Positions 1 to 7,371 of a stretch of DNA of 64,000 nt are shown one piece after another; position 1 is the first letter of the stretch; the number at the start of each line of letters is the position of its first letter. Both the position numbers and the translations under genes were made by a program. This stretch comes from JACCTI01 sp038237435 (GTDB lineage: Bacteria > Verrucomicrobiota > Verrucomicrobiia > Chthoniobacterales > UBA10450), in assembly GCA_038237435.1 (NCBI GenBank), contig JBBRYT010000006.1:1-64000 (forward strand). Direction: 5' to 3'. Below the pieces are notes generated by a model. That model was not told the origin of the DNA, ran no database searches, and worked only from the letters and a program-made list of their open reading frames with translations.

Positions 1-336
1 GATAGCGGTCTGGCCGTAGAGGCGCACCTGGATGTCAGACAGGTGCTCCTCTCGGGTGATGTTGTTTATAGGGTCTTTGAGGTCGGAAACGAGAATTTGT
101 TTAGTCTGAAACTCACCCGTGCTCATGCCATCCGTCCAATCATCCGATAAACCTCTTTCGTAGAACGCGAAATCTCCCTTGAGATCCGCAGCTAAAGCAT
201 CGTGCTCCCACTGTTTGATCGCAGCGATTTCCGCTGACGCGTCGTTTTTGTCGGCCGCGTTTGAGCGGCGCATGCCGATAACGCCGGGACATACGATGAG
301 GCAGAGAACTAGGGCAATTATTGGCTTTCGTTTCAT
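1..336 (-). CDS. Secreted NTF2-like (SnoaL/DUF4440-type) protein, partial, cassette gene
   Basis: The start ATG is at 334-336 and the 3' end lies beyond the left edge; 112 residues are visible. Residues 1-28 form a signal peptide (basic MKRK, then a hydrophobic stretch). The mature part starts with a helix, EIAAIKQWEHDALAADLKGD, followed by a region with DDW, the pattern seen at the front of NTF2-like DUF4440/SnoaL domains; these can be small-molecule binding or catalytic, and no substrate can be named. The start codon is only 17 bases from the attC core at 353-359, the usual tight spacing of integron cassette genes, so this is read as the next cassette of the minus-strand array. The family call is moderate because the second half of the domain is missing. 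Confidence 0.6.
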   Translation of the reverse strand, partial: MKRKPIIALVLCLIVCPGVIGMRRSNAADKNDASAEIAAIKQWEHDALAADLKGDFAFYERGLSDDWTDGMSTGEFQTKQILVSDLKDPINNITREEHLSDIQVRLYGQTAI

Positions 337-352
337 AGAGTGTGCAATTGAG

Positions 353-626
353 ACCTAACGAGACACAAGATCAGCGACCGCTGGCGAGAATAATATGAGT
401 TGGGAAACCATGGGATAGACGGCAAGGCCGCGCAGGGTAGCGGTGACTGAGCTGGGAAGTGAAGGAATCAACGCGTATGGCTGGGAATTTGATGTGGAAG
501 TCATTGAATGGAGCGAGCTGGGAAGCCGCGACATAGACGGGATGGCCGGCAGGCTGAGAGAGCGGGAGCGAATGCATCAAAGCTGGAACGCGGAGCGGCC
601 AGCCGTTCGTGCATCGCCTGTTAGAT
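353..626 (-). repeat. attC-like site 1 (abnormally long)
   Basis: Outer cores are ACCTAAC (353-359) and GTTAGAT (620-626). The inner arms match the other sites: ATCAGCGACCGCTGGCGAG on the left and GAGCGGCCAGCCGTTCGTGC on the right. The centre is about 150 bp longer than in sites 2-5. It contains two related blocks about 115 bases apart, starting near 397 (GAGTTGGGAAACC) and 515 (GAGCTGGGAAGCC), which suggests an internal duplication or two fused sites. It lies downstream of the DinB-like cassette gene. Confidence 0.75.
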
Positions 627-694
627 GTGTTCGTGTGGCTAGAGTTTTCTTCACCGGGGTGTAATCAACTCGGGACTGAAGTAAGCGCCCAACT

Positions 695-1363
695 CTAGCC
701 GGCTTCGGCACTCGGCGTGCCGGGGAGCCGGCCTTTGATCCATTTGATCTGCCCGTTGTGATTCGATTCGTGTTCGCAAACGTGGAACCACTTGCAGTAA
801 TTGTTCGTCGGTCCCCAAACCCACCCGTGGTCTATTTGCATTAACCAGGCGTCGTCGCGTTTCCGCAGCTCGGCCAGAGTGTGCTCGCGTCCTTCACGTA
901 AGCGATCGAGGTAATAGGACAGGTCATGTCCTCGTATCTTCGCGCGCGCAGCTTCCCCTAAACCGGCCGGGACGCCCCACTCGTTTACCGTCATCTCATC
1001 CCAATCGTTCCACCTTCGCCCCGCAAAGGTGTTGAGTTGGTAAAGACGCTCGACTGCCGCTAGATGGAGGAGCAACGCGCCAATCGAGTTCGCCTTCGAA
1101 TCATGCAAGTAGTCTAGCTGCGGCATGGTGAGCCCTTGCGCCGGCTCCAGAATCGCGTTTCGCATCCAATCTAGCATTGAAACCAGTATCCCGATCTGCG
1201 GTGAGAAGCCCTCCCGGGGGCCGAGGATGTTCAGTCCTTTCTCGCCAGCGCCGACGACCGCACCGACGACAGCGCACGGGAACGACAAACCTCCTGCTCC
1301 AAGTCCGCAGCCGACAACTGCAGAAACCTTTAAGAAGCTTCTGCGCTTAATGGGCCGGTTCAT
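695..1363 (-). CDS. DinB-superfamily (DUF664-like) protein with Tat signal, cassette gene
   Basis: This 222-residue protein has a twin-arginine signal (RRSFLK, residues 7-12) and a hydrophobic core, so folded export is likely. The rest looks like a DinB/YfiT four-helix bundle: a helix with HLAAVERLYQL near residue 100 and a C-terminal HVCEHESNHNGQI near 195-207 supply the spaced histidines that bind a metal in this superfamily. Many members are thiol-dependent metalloenzymes, but no substrate can be assigned. It is the gene of the second cassette: attC-like site 1 lies downstream and site 2 upstream of its start. A Tat-exported DinB protein carried as an integron cassette is unusual but has clear family features. 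Confidence 0.75.
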   Translation of the reverse strand: MNRPIKRRSFLKVSAVVGCGLGAGGLSFPCAVVGAVVGAGEKGLNILGPREGFSPQIGILVSMLDWMRNAILEPAQGLTMPQLDYLHDSKANSIGALLLHLAAVERLYQLNTFAGRRWNDWDEMTVNEWGVPAGLGEAARAKIRGHDLSYYLDRLREGREHTLAELRKRDDAWLMQIDHGWVWGPTNNYCKWFHVCEHESNHNGQIKWIKGRLPGTPSAEAG

Positions 1364-1409
1364 CTATTCGGATGGTCTGAAGAAATGCGCGAATACATAC
1401 GGCCTCGGC

Positions 1410-1533
1410 ATCTAACGAGAACAAGATGAGCGACGCCTACCGGGGGCGAGCGTCGATCGGAGGTGGAATGGTTCAGTCATGAAAAGTGTGGGGCGGACAG
1501 CGGGTAGGCGTTCGCTGCATCGCTTGGTTAGGC
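1410..1533 (-). repeat. attC-like site 2
   Basis: The outer cores are ATCTAAC (1410-1416) and GTTAGGC (1527-1533). The inner arms GAGCGACGCCTACC and GGGTAGGCGTTCGCTG are complementary to each other but differ in sequence from those of the other sites. That compensatory change is what is expected when attC structure, not sequence, is conserved. Length is 124 bp. It is the downstream site of the cytidine deaminase cassette. Confidence 0.85.
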
Positions 1534-1548
1534 GTTTCGGGTTTTTGT

Positions 1549-1923
1549 TCATCGCTTGTATTTATGTGGGAGCAGTTCGGCGACCGAAATAGAAATAGGT
1601 TGTCCGTCGTGTGGAATAATGACGGCAGCCGTTGGTGAGTAGTCGCCAATAAGCTCTCTGCACATCCCGCATGGCGAAACGATGTCGCCAAGCTCGTTGA
1701 CGGCAACGATAGTCTCGATCTCGGTGTCGCCTGCCGTGGCTGCGGCTCCGATGGCTACAGCTTCGCCGCAGATAGTGATGCGACCGACATAAGCCTCGAC
1801 ATGGACGCCGGTGAACACAGCTCCGCGGCGTGTGCGTAGTGCAGCGGCGATGTGGTGACGACCCTCGACAAATCGCTGCCGAATTAGGTCTCTCGCGGCT
1901 TGAATTAGTTCGTCGTCGTTCAC
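1549..1923 (-). CDS. Cytidine deaminase-family protein, cassette gene
   Basis: This 124-residue protein has the zinc-dependent deaminase signature of the small homotetrameric cytidine/blasticidin-S deaminase family. ICGEAVAIG near residue 51 supplies the Cys ligand and catalytic Glu (C-x-E), and SPCGMCRELI near residue 88 supplies the two further Cys ligands (PCxxC). HVEAYVGRITICGE and the nearby alanine/glycine-rich helix also fit. The expected activity is hydrolytic deamination of cytidine, deoxycytidine or a nucleoside antibiotic; specificity cannot be read. The stop lies 16 bases from attC-like site 2 and the start 18 bases from site 3, the compact packaging of an integron cassette. Length is normal for the family. 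Confidence 0.88.
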   Translation of the reverse strand: MNDDELIQAARDLIRQRFVEGRHHIAAALRTRRGAVFTGVHVEAYVGRITICGEAVAIGAAATAGDTEIETIVAVNELGDIVSPCGMCRELIGDYSPTAAVIIPHDGQPISISVAELLPHKYKR

Positions 1924-1940
1924 GGATAGCGGCTAGCAAC

Positions 1941-2063
1941 GCCTAACGAAAACAAGATCAGCCACCGCTGGCGAGAGCGCGCGTGGCGGCGGGGTGTGAG
2001 GTTTGAGTCATGAAAATCTCGGTCGTACGCCGGCCAGAGGTTGGCTGCATCGCCTGGTTAGGC
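1941..2063 (-). repeat. attC-like site 3
   Basis: Outer cores are GCCTAAC (1941-1947) and GTTAGGC (2057-2063), with inner arms CAGCCACCGCTGGC and GCCAGAGGTTGGCTG. Length is 123 bp. The stop codon TAG of the gene at 2064 directly abuts the GTTAGGC core, so this is the attC of that cassette. Confidence 0.88.
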
Positions 2064-2921
2064 CTATTCATCGAGCTTAATCAACGATGGGCGAATCATC
2101 GGAAGTGTCTGCCTCAGGATCGCTAGATGATCGAATCTCTCTGACTCCGCATCAAGATACGCTCGAAACAGTGCGGCCTGAAAATCGTGCATCTCCTGTG
2201 GAGTCGGATCGCGTGTAAACTCAAGGTAGTAGCCTACATCAATGTCTACGCCGTCGTAGAACAGATCGCTCTGTAGCTGTATAAGATCGTAATACCTGGC
2301 GTGATCGAGTGCGTCCTCAATGACTGAGACGTAACACATGTACGATACGGCATCGTCGAACTCCATTGGCAACCAATCCGGGATGAACTCGCGGGCATTA
2401 GGTGTGAGTTCTTCCAGTTTCCGCTTATAGCCCTCTATCTCCGGGGTTTCTTCACGACGTCGCTGCTCCTCTGCTAAAGTTCTCTCGTGTTGGTGGAAAA
2501 GTTTCTGTGCATCGCCGCGAGACAATTCCGCGCTAACTGCAATCCCGCTGCTGCGCAACTGGTCGATCTGCCGTGGCGTCGGAACTTTCGACGCGTTGCG
2601 TTGCCTGAGGAGGCATCGCGCCGAAGCCTCACTGAGGCCGTCTGAATCAATTCCCTCTCGCCCTAGTCGTTTCAGTGTATTTGTACCGGGTGGAATGCAC
2701 TCCCACAGTCCTAAGAAATGTTTAAGTTGTCTCCACTGTTGCTCGTCAGCAAAACGACCTTCTATTGCTTCTTCTGAACGGTTCGTGAAAAAGGATACGA
2801 TTGCATCGAGCTTTCGAGGGCCGTACTCACCCTTACCGTTGAATCGATAGTAAATCTCAGGGCAATCGTCGTAAGACGAGAAGCTTCGGTGATCGCCTAG
2901 AGAAAGATCCAAACGGCGCAT
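2064..2921 (-). CDS. Hypothetical protein, cassette gene
   Basis: I do not recognise this 285-residue soluble protein. It has no signal peptide or membrane segment. It is charged, with an Arg/Glu-rich helix near residues 140-165 (HERTLAEEQRRREETPEIEG) and an acidic, tyrosine-rich C-terminal third (YYDLIQLQSDLFYDGVDID). The start is placed at the ATG at 2919-2921 (MRRLDLSL), two bases inside the cassette. An in-frame ATG at 2942 would put seven codons inside the neighbouring attC, outside the mobile unit. The TAG stop touches attC-like site 3. Its composition looks more A+T-rich than the chromosomal genes to the right, as expected for a captured cassette. Confidence 0.7.
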   Translation of the reverse strand: MRRLDLSLGDHRSFSSYDDCPEIYYRFNGKGEYGPRKLDAIVSFFTNRSEEAIEGRFADEQQWRQLKHFLGLWECIPPGTNTLKRLGREGIDSDGLSEASARCLLRQRNASKVPTPRQIDQLRSSGIAVSAELSRGDAQKLFHQHERTLAEEQRRREETPEIEGYKRKLEELTPNAREFIPDWLPMEFDDAVSYMCYVSVIEDALDHARYYDLIQLQSDLFYDGVDIDVGYYLEFTRDPTPQEMHDFQAALFRAYLDAESERFDHLAILRQTLPMIRPSLIKLDE

Positions 2922-2923
2922 AG

Positions 2924-3046
2924 GCCTAACGAGACACAACATCAGCGACCGCTGGCGAGAGCGAGCGTGGCTGCGGGTTGAATGTTGAGGTCATTGAAAG
3001 CTAGAACGCGGAGCGGCCAGCGGTTCGCTGCATCGCCTGGTTAGAT
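2924..3046 (-). repeat. attC-like site 4
   Basis: Outer cores are GCCTAAC (2924-2930) and GTTAGAT (3040-3046), with inner arms ATCAGCGACCGCTGGC and GGCCAGCGGTTCGCTGC. Length is 123 bp. It contains an exact copy of the dispersed word CCTAACGAG at 2925-2933. Its right half (GAACGCGGAGCGGCCAGC) matches that of attC-like site 1, so the two are closely related. Confidence 0.88.
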
Positions 3047-3336
3047 TCATTCTTTTGCTTTGCTCTGCTCTACGCGTTCGTTCGCAAGGGTTGCGGCAGC
3101 CTCGCTGATCCAGTGGTCAGGCGGCGGAGGTTTTTTTGGCCGCGCTAACGTGCCGCGGACTAGAGACCCCGAACCCGGCAGGCAAGTAACAATAGGGCGA
3201 AGCCAACGATCCAGGACCATGTTGCAACCAGCTCACTTGCTTTGAACGCACCGAAATGCGCAGCAAGCGCAACGAGAAACAGAACCAGTGAAATAAACCA
3301 CACTGCCATTGTCGGAGCTTTACCGGAGCTGTTCAT
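3047..3336 (-). pseudogene. Small two-helix membrane protein, cassette gene, probably frameshifted
   Basis: An ATG at 3334-3336, preceded by an AAAGGAAA ribosome-binding tract, opens a 58-codon frame that stops at 3160. It encodes MNSSGKAPTM, a hydrophobic helix (WFISLVLFLVALAAHFGAF), a short loop and a second helix (SWIVGFALLLLA). A second frame then runs to a TGA at 3047-3049, next to the attC core. It gives a convincing tail: PKKPPPPDHWISEAAATL, then NERVEQSKAKE. Joining the two with one single-base indel near 3160-3175 makes a protein of about 96 residues that fills the cassette exactly as its neighbours do. Either a real inactivating mutation or an indel in the assembled sequence explains this. 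Function is unknown. Confidence 0.5.
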
Positions 3337-3520
3337 TACATTTTCCTTTTGTTGGTGGAGCGAAGGGGAGGATTGCTTTAGCAGTAGGCGTTAACGAATG
3401 CTTTCTCGCCTAACTTCAAGTAGCGCCCTGGTCTATGTGGAGTCAAGAAAATTTAAAAGGCCTGCTCCGAGATACAGTGTACAGAACAAGATTGCGCTGG
3501 CCATGACCATCCGCGTTTTC

Positions 3521-3645
3521 ATCTAGCGAGAAGGAGCTCAGCCACCGCTGGCGGTAGCGAGCTTTGCTAAGATCGAGAACCCTTTCATAAAATCAAATCT
3601 TGCTCATCGCACCGGCCAGCGGTTGGCTGGAGCGCTTGGTTAGAT
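3521..3645 (-). repeat. attC-like site 5
   Basis: Outer cores are ATCTAGC (3521-3527, one mismatch to RYYYAAC) and GTTAGAT (3639-3645). The inner arms CTCAGCCACCGCTGGC and GGCCAGCGGTTGGCTGG are complementary. Length is 125 bp. The mutated left core may lower its recombination activity. It is the downstream site of the cassette at 3652-3956. Confidence 0.8.
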
Positions 3646-3651
3646 GTTTGA

Positions 3652-3956
3652 CTACTTAATGCCAATCTCCTTCTCCTTTTCGGCAACGATACCCATTAAT
3701 GGGAGTCCGCGAAGTATGGTGAGATACGCAAAGAGACCCGATGCAAGAAGAGAAGGAAATCGAACGAGGAGTCGCGTTCAGGCTGTTTAATGCTATTGGG
3801 CGCGTTTAATTTGATGATCTCGAGCTGTGTGTCCCTAGCTCCGAGTGAATAGCCAACCGTAAAAGCCATTTGCGCAAGCCACCCTGCGCCGACAAGAATG
3901 ACTAGAACTACGTATAGCTTTGCCGCTGAGGACAGCGGCAGTATAAACCAGAGCAT
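3652..3956 (-). pseudogene. Small membrane protein, cassette gene, probably frameshifted
   Basis: The frame from ATG 3956 encodes a hydrophobic N-terminus (MLWFILPLSSAAKLYVVLVI, then LVGAGWLAQMAFTVG) and a short soluble stretch, and runs to a stop at 3696. A neighbouring frame covering the same tail reads RFPSLLASGLFAYLTILRGL, then PLMGIVAEKEKEIGIK. It stops at 3652-3654, seven bases from the attC core, as expected for the true cassette gene end. One single-base indel near 3765-3775 would join them into a protein of about 101 residues with membrane helices at both ends. Function is unknown. This is the second cassette in a row with an apparent frameshift. Confidence 0.5.
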
Positions 3957-3965
3957 AACTATTCG

Positions 3966-4904
3966 TTAGGTACTCTTAATGGGGGGTGGCCACGGGCCGT
4001 GGTGCTCAAGAGCGTGCCGATCCCATTTCGCGGCGTTGGCCGTGGCCTCGTAGGTGCTTTGGAGAAAGCTTAGGAGAAGCTCGTCCGGATCGCTAGCTCT
4101 CCGCACTTCGTCGTAAGGCAGGACGAACTCGCGTAAGGTAGAATGCCAACTAGCCGAGGATGGCTCTACCTTCGCTTCAGCGAAGCCTTCCGGCATCGGG
4201 TAAGCATAGGAGTAGAAGATGGGTTGCGGCATGTCTGAGTTGCCGGGCCAGAAACCGCAGCTGCTTACTTCGTGAGAGTAGGCTTCGCGGGCGACGTCGT
4301 TAGGTAGATGCGGCACGCCGCCGGGATGGGGCGGCGCGGGTCGGCCGGAGAAGCGGGTCACGGCCAGGTCGAAGCTACCCCAGAAGAAATGCACCGGGCT
4401 ACACTTACCGATGAAACGCGAACGGAACTGTTTGAAGACGCGGTCGCTTTGCGATAAGACTCGCCAGAAGCGGTTGGCGTAGTCCGGGTCGTAACTGCGG
4501 TGTTGCTCGTCAAGACGGAACGGAACGGGGTCGGCGATCTCGTTAGGTAGCGCGTCGATCTTTACACTTAGACCTAGCTCATCCAAGGCCCGCATCGTTT
4601 CCTGGTAGAAGTCAGCTACAGAACGCGGACGCAACTCAATCTTCCTTTGCTCGCCATTGTCTTTCAGGATGCGCAGGTGATGATCGATAAAATCGAAGCG
4701 CATTTCGAAGAGGACCGTGCCGTGGGGAATGGGAGAAGTAGTCAGGCCGCGGGCGGTCAGGTAAAGGGTGACGTGCCAGGAATGGTTGAGCCAGGGAGTA
4801 AGCGCGAGGCGCACTTTGCCGACGATCTGCGTCCACATGTGGAGAGTGGCGGCGGTTTCTTTCCATTCGGTGAAAGGCAGGGCGGGCCACGTGTCGTTGT
4901 TCAT
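3966..4904 (-). CDS. DUF5996 family protein
   Basis: This 312-residue soluble protein matches the DUF5996 pattern I recognise. It has an N-terminal WPALPFTEWKETAATLHMWT with QIVGKVRLALTPWLNHSWHV following, LYLTARGLTTSPIPHG, and a central PVHFFWGSFDLAVTRFSGR with PAPPHPGG after it. Biochemical function is unknown. The stop TAA is the TAA of a CCTAACGAA copy (3963-3970), and an exact CTCGTTAGG copy lies inside at 4539-4547, encoding Pro-Asn-Glu on the gene strand. Beyond the stop, the cassette array begins within a few bases, so this may be the chromosomal gene bordering the array or a cassette gene whose attC was truncated. The start at 4904 is the first ATG and fits the family. Confidence 0.85.
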   Translation of the reverse strand: MNNDTWPALPFTEWKETAATLHMWTQIVGKVRLALTPWLNHSWHVTLYLTARGLTTSPIPHGTVLFEMRFDFIDHHLRILKDNGEQRKIELRPRSVADFYQETMRALDELGLSVKIDALPNEIADPVPFRLDEQHRSYDPDYANRFWRVLSQSDRVFKQFRSRFIGKCSPVHFFWGSFDLAVTRFSGRPAPPHPGGVPHLPNDVAREAYSHEVSSCGFWPGNSDMPQPIFYSYAYPMPEGFAEAKVEPSSASWHSTLREFVLPYDEVRRASDPDELLLSFLQSTYEATANAAKWDRHALEHHGPWPPPIKST

Positions 4905-4976
4905 GGTTTAGCTTGCACTTTGCCCGGCGGCGGAGCATTCATCAACATCGAACATCCAATAGCCAGCATCCAATCT

Positions 4977-5426
4977 ATGACTAACAAGTTTATCTTCGGT
5001 CTCGTTCTTTCGCTTACTTCGGGCGCGCTCCTGGCGGCGACGCCGGCAGAGGAAAAAGCCTTCGTCGATGGCTACAAGGCGGCCTTTGAGTCGGGGGACA
5101 AGGCCAAGCTGGAAGCGTATCTCTACACGGAAGGGGCAAACCCGATGGCGTTACAGTTCTACAAGATGATGATGGCGGACAATGCCGGGCAGAAAATTTC
5201 CCAGATCGAGCTGGTAAACCTGACGGCGGAAGACGCGAAGAAAGCCGATGCAACGCAAGACGGCCCGGGTGGACAAAAGATGAAGCTCTCTTTGAAGCCG
5301 AGTAAGAAGCTAAAGATCACTGTCGAAGTGAAGAACGAGAACGGCAGCTCCTCCAGCTCGAGCGAAAATTTCGTGGCGGAGAAGGATGGGAAGTTGGTTA
5401 TTCCGGTGCCGGCGAACGCGAAATAA
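4977..5426 (+). CDS. Small secreted hypothetical protein
   Basis: The chosen ATG at 4977 gives a 149-residue protein with a clean signal peptide (MTNKFIFGLVLSLTSGALLA, then ATPAEE). A longer in-frame opening to 4647 would bury the signal peptide and overlap the divergent gene, so it is rejected. The mature part has an acidic helix (EEKAFVDGYKAAFESGDKAK) resembling the first helix of NTF2/DUF4440-like proteins. It ends in a beta-rich, lysine-rich stretch with a run of serines (NGSSSSSSENF). The specific role is unknown; periplasmic or surface location is likely. It lies 4 bases upstream of the deacylase gene start, so the two are probably cotranscribed. Confidence 0.65.
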   Translation: MTNKFIFGLVLSLTSGALLAATPAEEKAFVDGYKAAFESGDKAKLEAYLYTEGANPMALQFYKMMMADNAGQKISQIELVNLTAEDAKKADATQDGPGGQKMKLSLKPSKKLKITVEVKNENGSSSSSSENFVAEKDGKLVIPVPANAK

Positions 5427-5430
5427 AGCG

Positions 5431-7116
5431 ATGAGATCATTACTCGTTAGGCTAAGTCTGCTTTCGGTTCTCATTTCTGCTTCCGCTTTCGGGATGCACG
5501 ATGAGGCTTTCGACATTGTTATTCGCGGCGGAACTGTCTTAGACGGCACGGGCGCCGACGGTCAGAAGGTCGATGTAGGTATCAAAGGCGATCGCATCGT
5601 CGCGGTAGGAAATCTGGGCGAGAAGAAAGCCGCACAAATAATCGATGCGCATGGTCTAACGGTCGCGCCTGGCTTTATTAACATGCTTTCCTGGTCGAAC
5701 GAGTCGTTGATCGCGGATGGCCGTTCGCAAAGTGAGATCCGCCAGGGCGTGACGACGGAGATCATGGGCGAAGGTGAATCGATGGGGCCAGTGAATGAGC
5801 GCGTGCGTGAGCAGATGGTGGCAGAGCAGAAGGACATTAAGTATGACATTACCTGGAAGACCCTGGCGGAGTATCTGCGCTTTCTGGAAGGCCGCGGGAT
5901 TTCCTGCAACGTGGCCTCCTATGTCGGCGCCACGACCATTCGCAAGAATGTCATCGGCTTTGAAGACAAAGCGCCAACGCCCGAGCAACTGGAGGAGATG
6001 CGAGAACTCGTTAGGTATGAGATGGAAGAAGGCGCGCTTGGTATTGGCACCTCGCTCATCTATCCCCCAGCCTTCTATGCCAAGACGGAAGAGTTAATCG
6101 AGCTCTGCAAGGTCGCAGCCAAGTATCAGGGCAAATATATTTCGCACATGCGCAGCGAAGGTAACCGCTTACTCGAGGCCTTCGATGAGTTAGCGCGCAT
6201 CGCGCGGGAGGCGAACATTCCGGCAGAGGTTTACCACATCAAAGCGGCGGGGCAGAAGAACTGGGGCAAGCTGGACCAGCTACTCGCCCGCATCGAAGCC
6301 GCGCGCAAAGAAGGACTGAAGATCACGGCTGACATGTATACCTACCCCGCGGCGGGGACTGGCCTTGACGCCTGTCTGCCGCCGTGGACGGAAGACGGCG
6401 GGTATCCGGCCTTGTTCAAGCGGCTGCGCGATCCGGCCACGCGCTCCACGATCGCGGCACAAGTAAGAGTGGATAGCGACGAATGGGAGAACCTCTACCT
6501 GGCGGCAGGAGCGCCGGAGAAGATTCTCCTGGTCGGCTTTAAGTCCGAAAAATTAAAACCACTTACCGGGAAATCACTGGCCGAAATAGCTAAGATGCGC
6601 GGGAAGGACCCGGTCGAGACGATCATGGACCTGATCAGCGAAGATGAATCGCGCATCGAGTCGGTTTACTTCCTCATGTCGGAAGAAAACGTAAAGAAGG
6701 AACTGGCCAAGCCATGGGTTTCATTTGGTTCCGACGAAGCATCGCAAGCGCCGGAAGGGCCTTTTCTGAAAGCCAACCCGCATCCGCGCGCTTATGGAAA
6801 CTTCGCGCGCGTAGTGGGAAAGTATGCGCGGGACGAGAAGGTGCTGACCTTGCCCGAAGCTATCCGGCGGCTAAGTGGGTTGCCAGCTACTAACCTTGGT
6901 CTGGCCGATCGTGGATTTATTAAGGAAGGTATGTATGCCGACGTGGTTATTTTCGATCCAACGACAATAGCGGATCACGCTACTTTTGAGAAGCCGCACC
7001 AGTATACAACGGGCATGAAGCATGTGCTAGTAAACGGCAAGCAGGTGCTAAAAGACGGGGAACATACCGGGGCTACTCCCGGACGCGCGCTCTACGGCCC
7101 GGGTAAGATAAAGTAG
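5431..7116 (+). CDS. N-acyl-D-amino-acid deacylase (D-aminoacylase), exported
   Basis: This amidohydrolase-superfamily (D-aminoacylase/AmdhD) enzyme is expected to hydrolyse N-acyl-D-amino acids or related D-peptide derivatives. The ATG at 5431 gives 561 residues with a signal peptide (MRSLLVRLSLLSVLISASAF). Then come the family's beta-sandwich start (FDIVIRGGTVLDGTG...), the GLTVAPGFINML segment where amidohydrolases usually carry an HxH-like metal site (here reduced to N-x-L), the YISHMRSEG motif and AEVYHIKAAG with metal-ligand histidines, and the C-terminal GFIKEGMYADVVIFDP. Loss of the first histidine pair is usual in D-aminoacylase-like members. A dispersed-motif copy sits in the signal-peptide codons (5443-5451) and another at 6007-6015 (Leu-Val-Arg). 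Confidence 0.88.
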   Translation: MRSLLVRLSLLSVLISASAFGMHDEAFDIVIRGGTVLDGTGADGQKVDVGIKGDRIVAVGNLGEKKAAQIIDAHGLTVAPGFINMLSWSNESLIADGRSQSEIRQGVTTEIMGEGESMGPVNERVREQMVAEQKDIKYDITWKTLAEYLRFLEGRGISCNVASYVGATTIRKNVIGFEDKAPTPEQLEEMRELVRYEMEEGALGIGTSLIYPPAFYAKTEELIELCKVAAKYQGKYISHMRSEGNRLLEAFDELARIAREANIPAEVYHIKAAGQKNWGKLDQLLARIEAARKEGLKITADMYTYPAAGTGLDACLPPWTEDGGYPALFKRLRDPATRSTIAAQVRVDSDEWENLYLAAGAPEKILLVGFKSEKLKPLTGKSLAEIAKMRGKDPVETIMDLISEDESRIESVYFLMSEENVKKELAKPWVSFGSDEASQAPEGPFLKANPHPRAYGNFARVVGKYARDEKVLTLPEAIRRLSGLPATNLGLADRGFIKEGMYADVVIFDPTTIADHATFEKPHQYTTGMKHVLVNGKQVLKDGEHTGATPGRALYGPGKIK

Positions 7117-7371
7117 ATTGAAGTTTCGTTTAACTTCTTCAGCTAAAGAGTGAACGTCGCGCGCAGGGTCCGGCGACGAAGCCTTCGCTCTCCAGAAGTA
7201 TTTTGCCAGCGTCGAAATAAGCTGGTTTTCTCGCGTGCGGACAACGGCCCTTTATCGAATGCGTTTACCGCGGAGGAAAAGAAGGAACCACGGATTTCTC
7301 TCCCCTGCTACTTAACTACAAGCAGGTTTGTTTTCGCTTCCGCAAATCGGGGAACCATCTAGGATGCAAAC
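7117..7371 (+). other. Intergenic region, nothing clear
   Basis: These 255 bases separate the deacylase from the DUF885 gene. I see no tRNA, no strong hairpin and no convincing gene; one open frame of about 70 codons here has no start signal and low-complexity content. It probably holds the promoter of the DUF885 gene. Confidence 0.4.

Larger units (their letters stand above)
1..3964 (-). mobile_element. Integron-type gene cassette array without visible integrase
   Basis: Five imperfect-palindromic sites begin with RYYYAAC (GCCTAAC, ATCTAAC, ACCTAAC, one ATCTAGC) and end with GTTRRRY (GTTAGGC or GTTAGAT). Each has inner complementary arms of the AGCGACCGCTGGC / GCCAGCGGTTCGCTG type. Between them lie single short genes, all on the minus strand, whose stop codons abut the site downstream and whose starts lie just inside the previous site. 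This is the architecture of integron cassettes (gene plus attC). Genes read leftward, so an attI/intI end would be expected to the right, but bases 3966-9500 hold ordinary chromosomal genes and no tyrosine recombinase. The array is therefore either a cluster of attC sites lacking an integrase or one separated from its integrase. It continues past the left edge. Confidence 0.85.

Noticed and set aside
3388..3414. GTTAACG and GCCTAAC at 3388-3414 as a further attC site
   Set aside because: There is no matching partner core at a proper distance and no complementary inner arms; it lies upstream of a cassette gene, not downstream.
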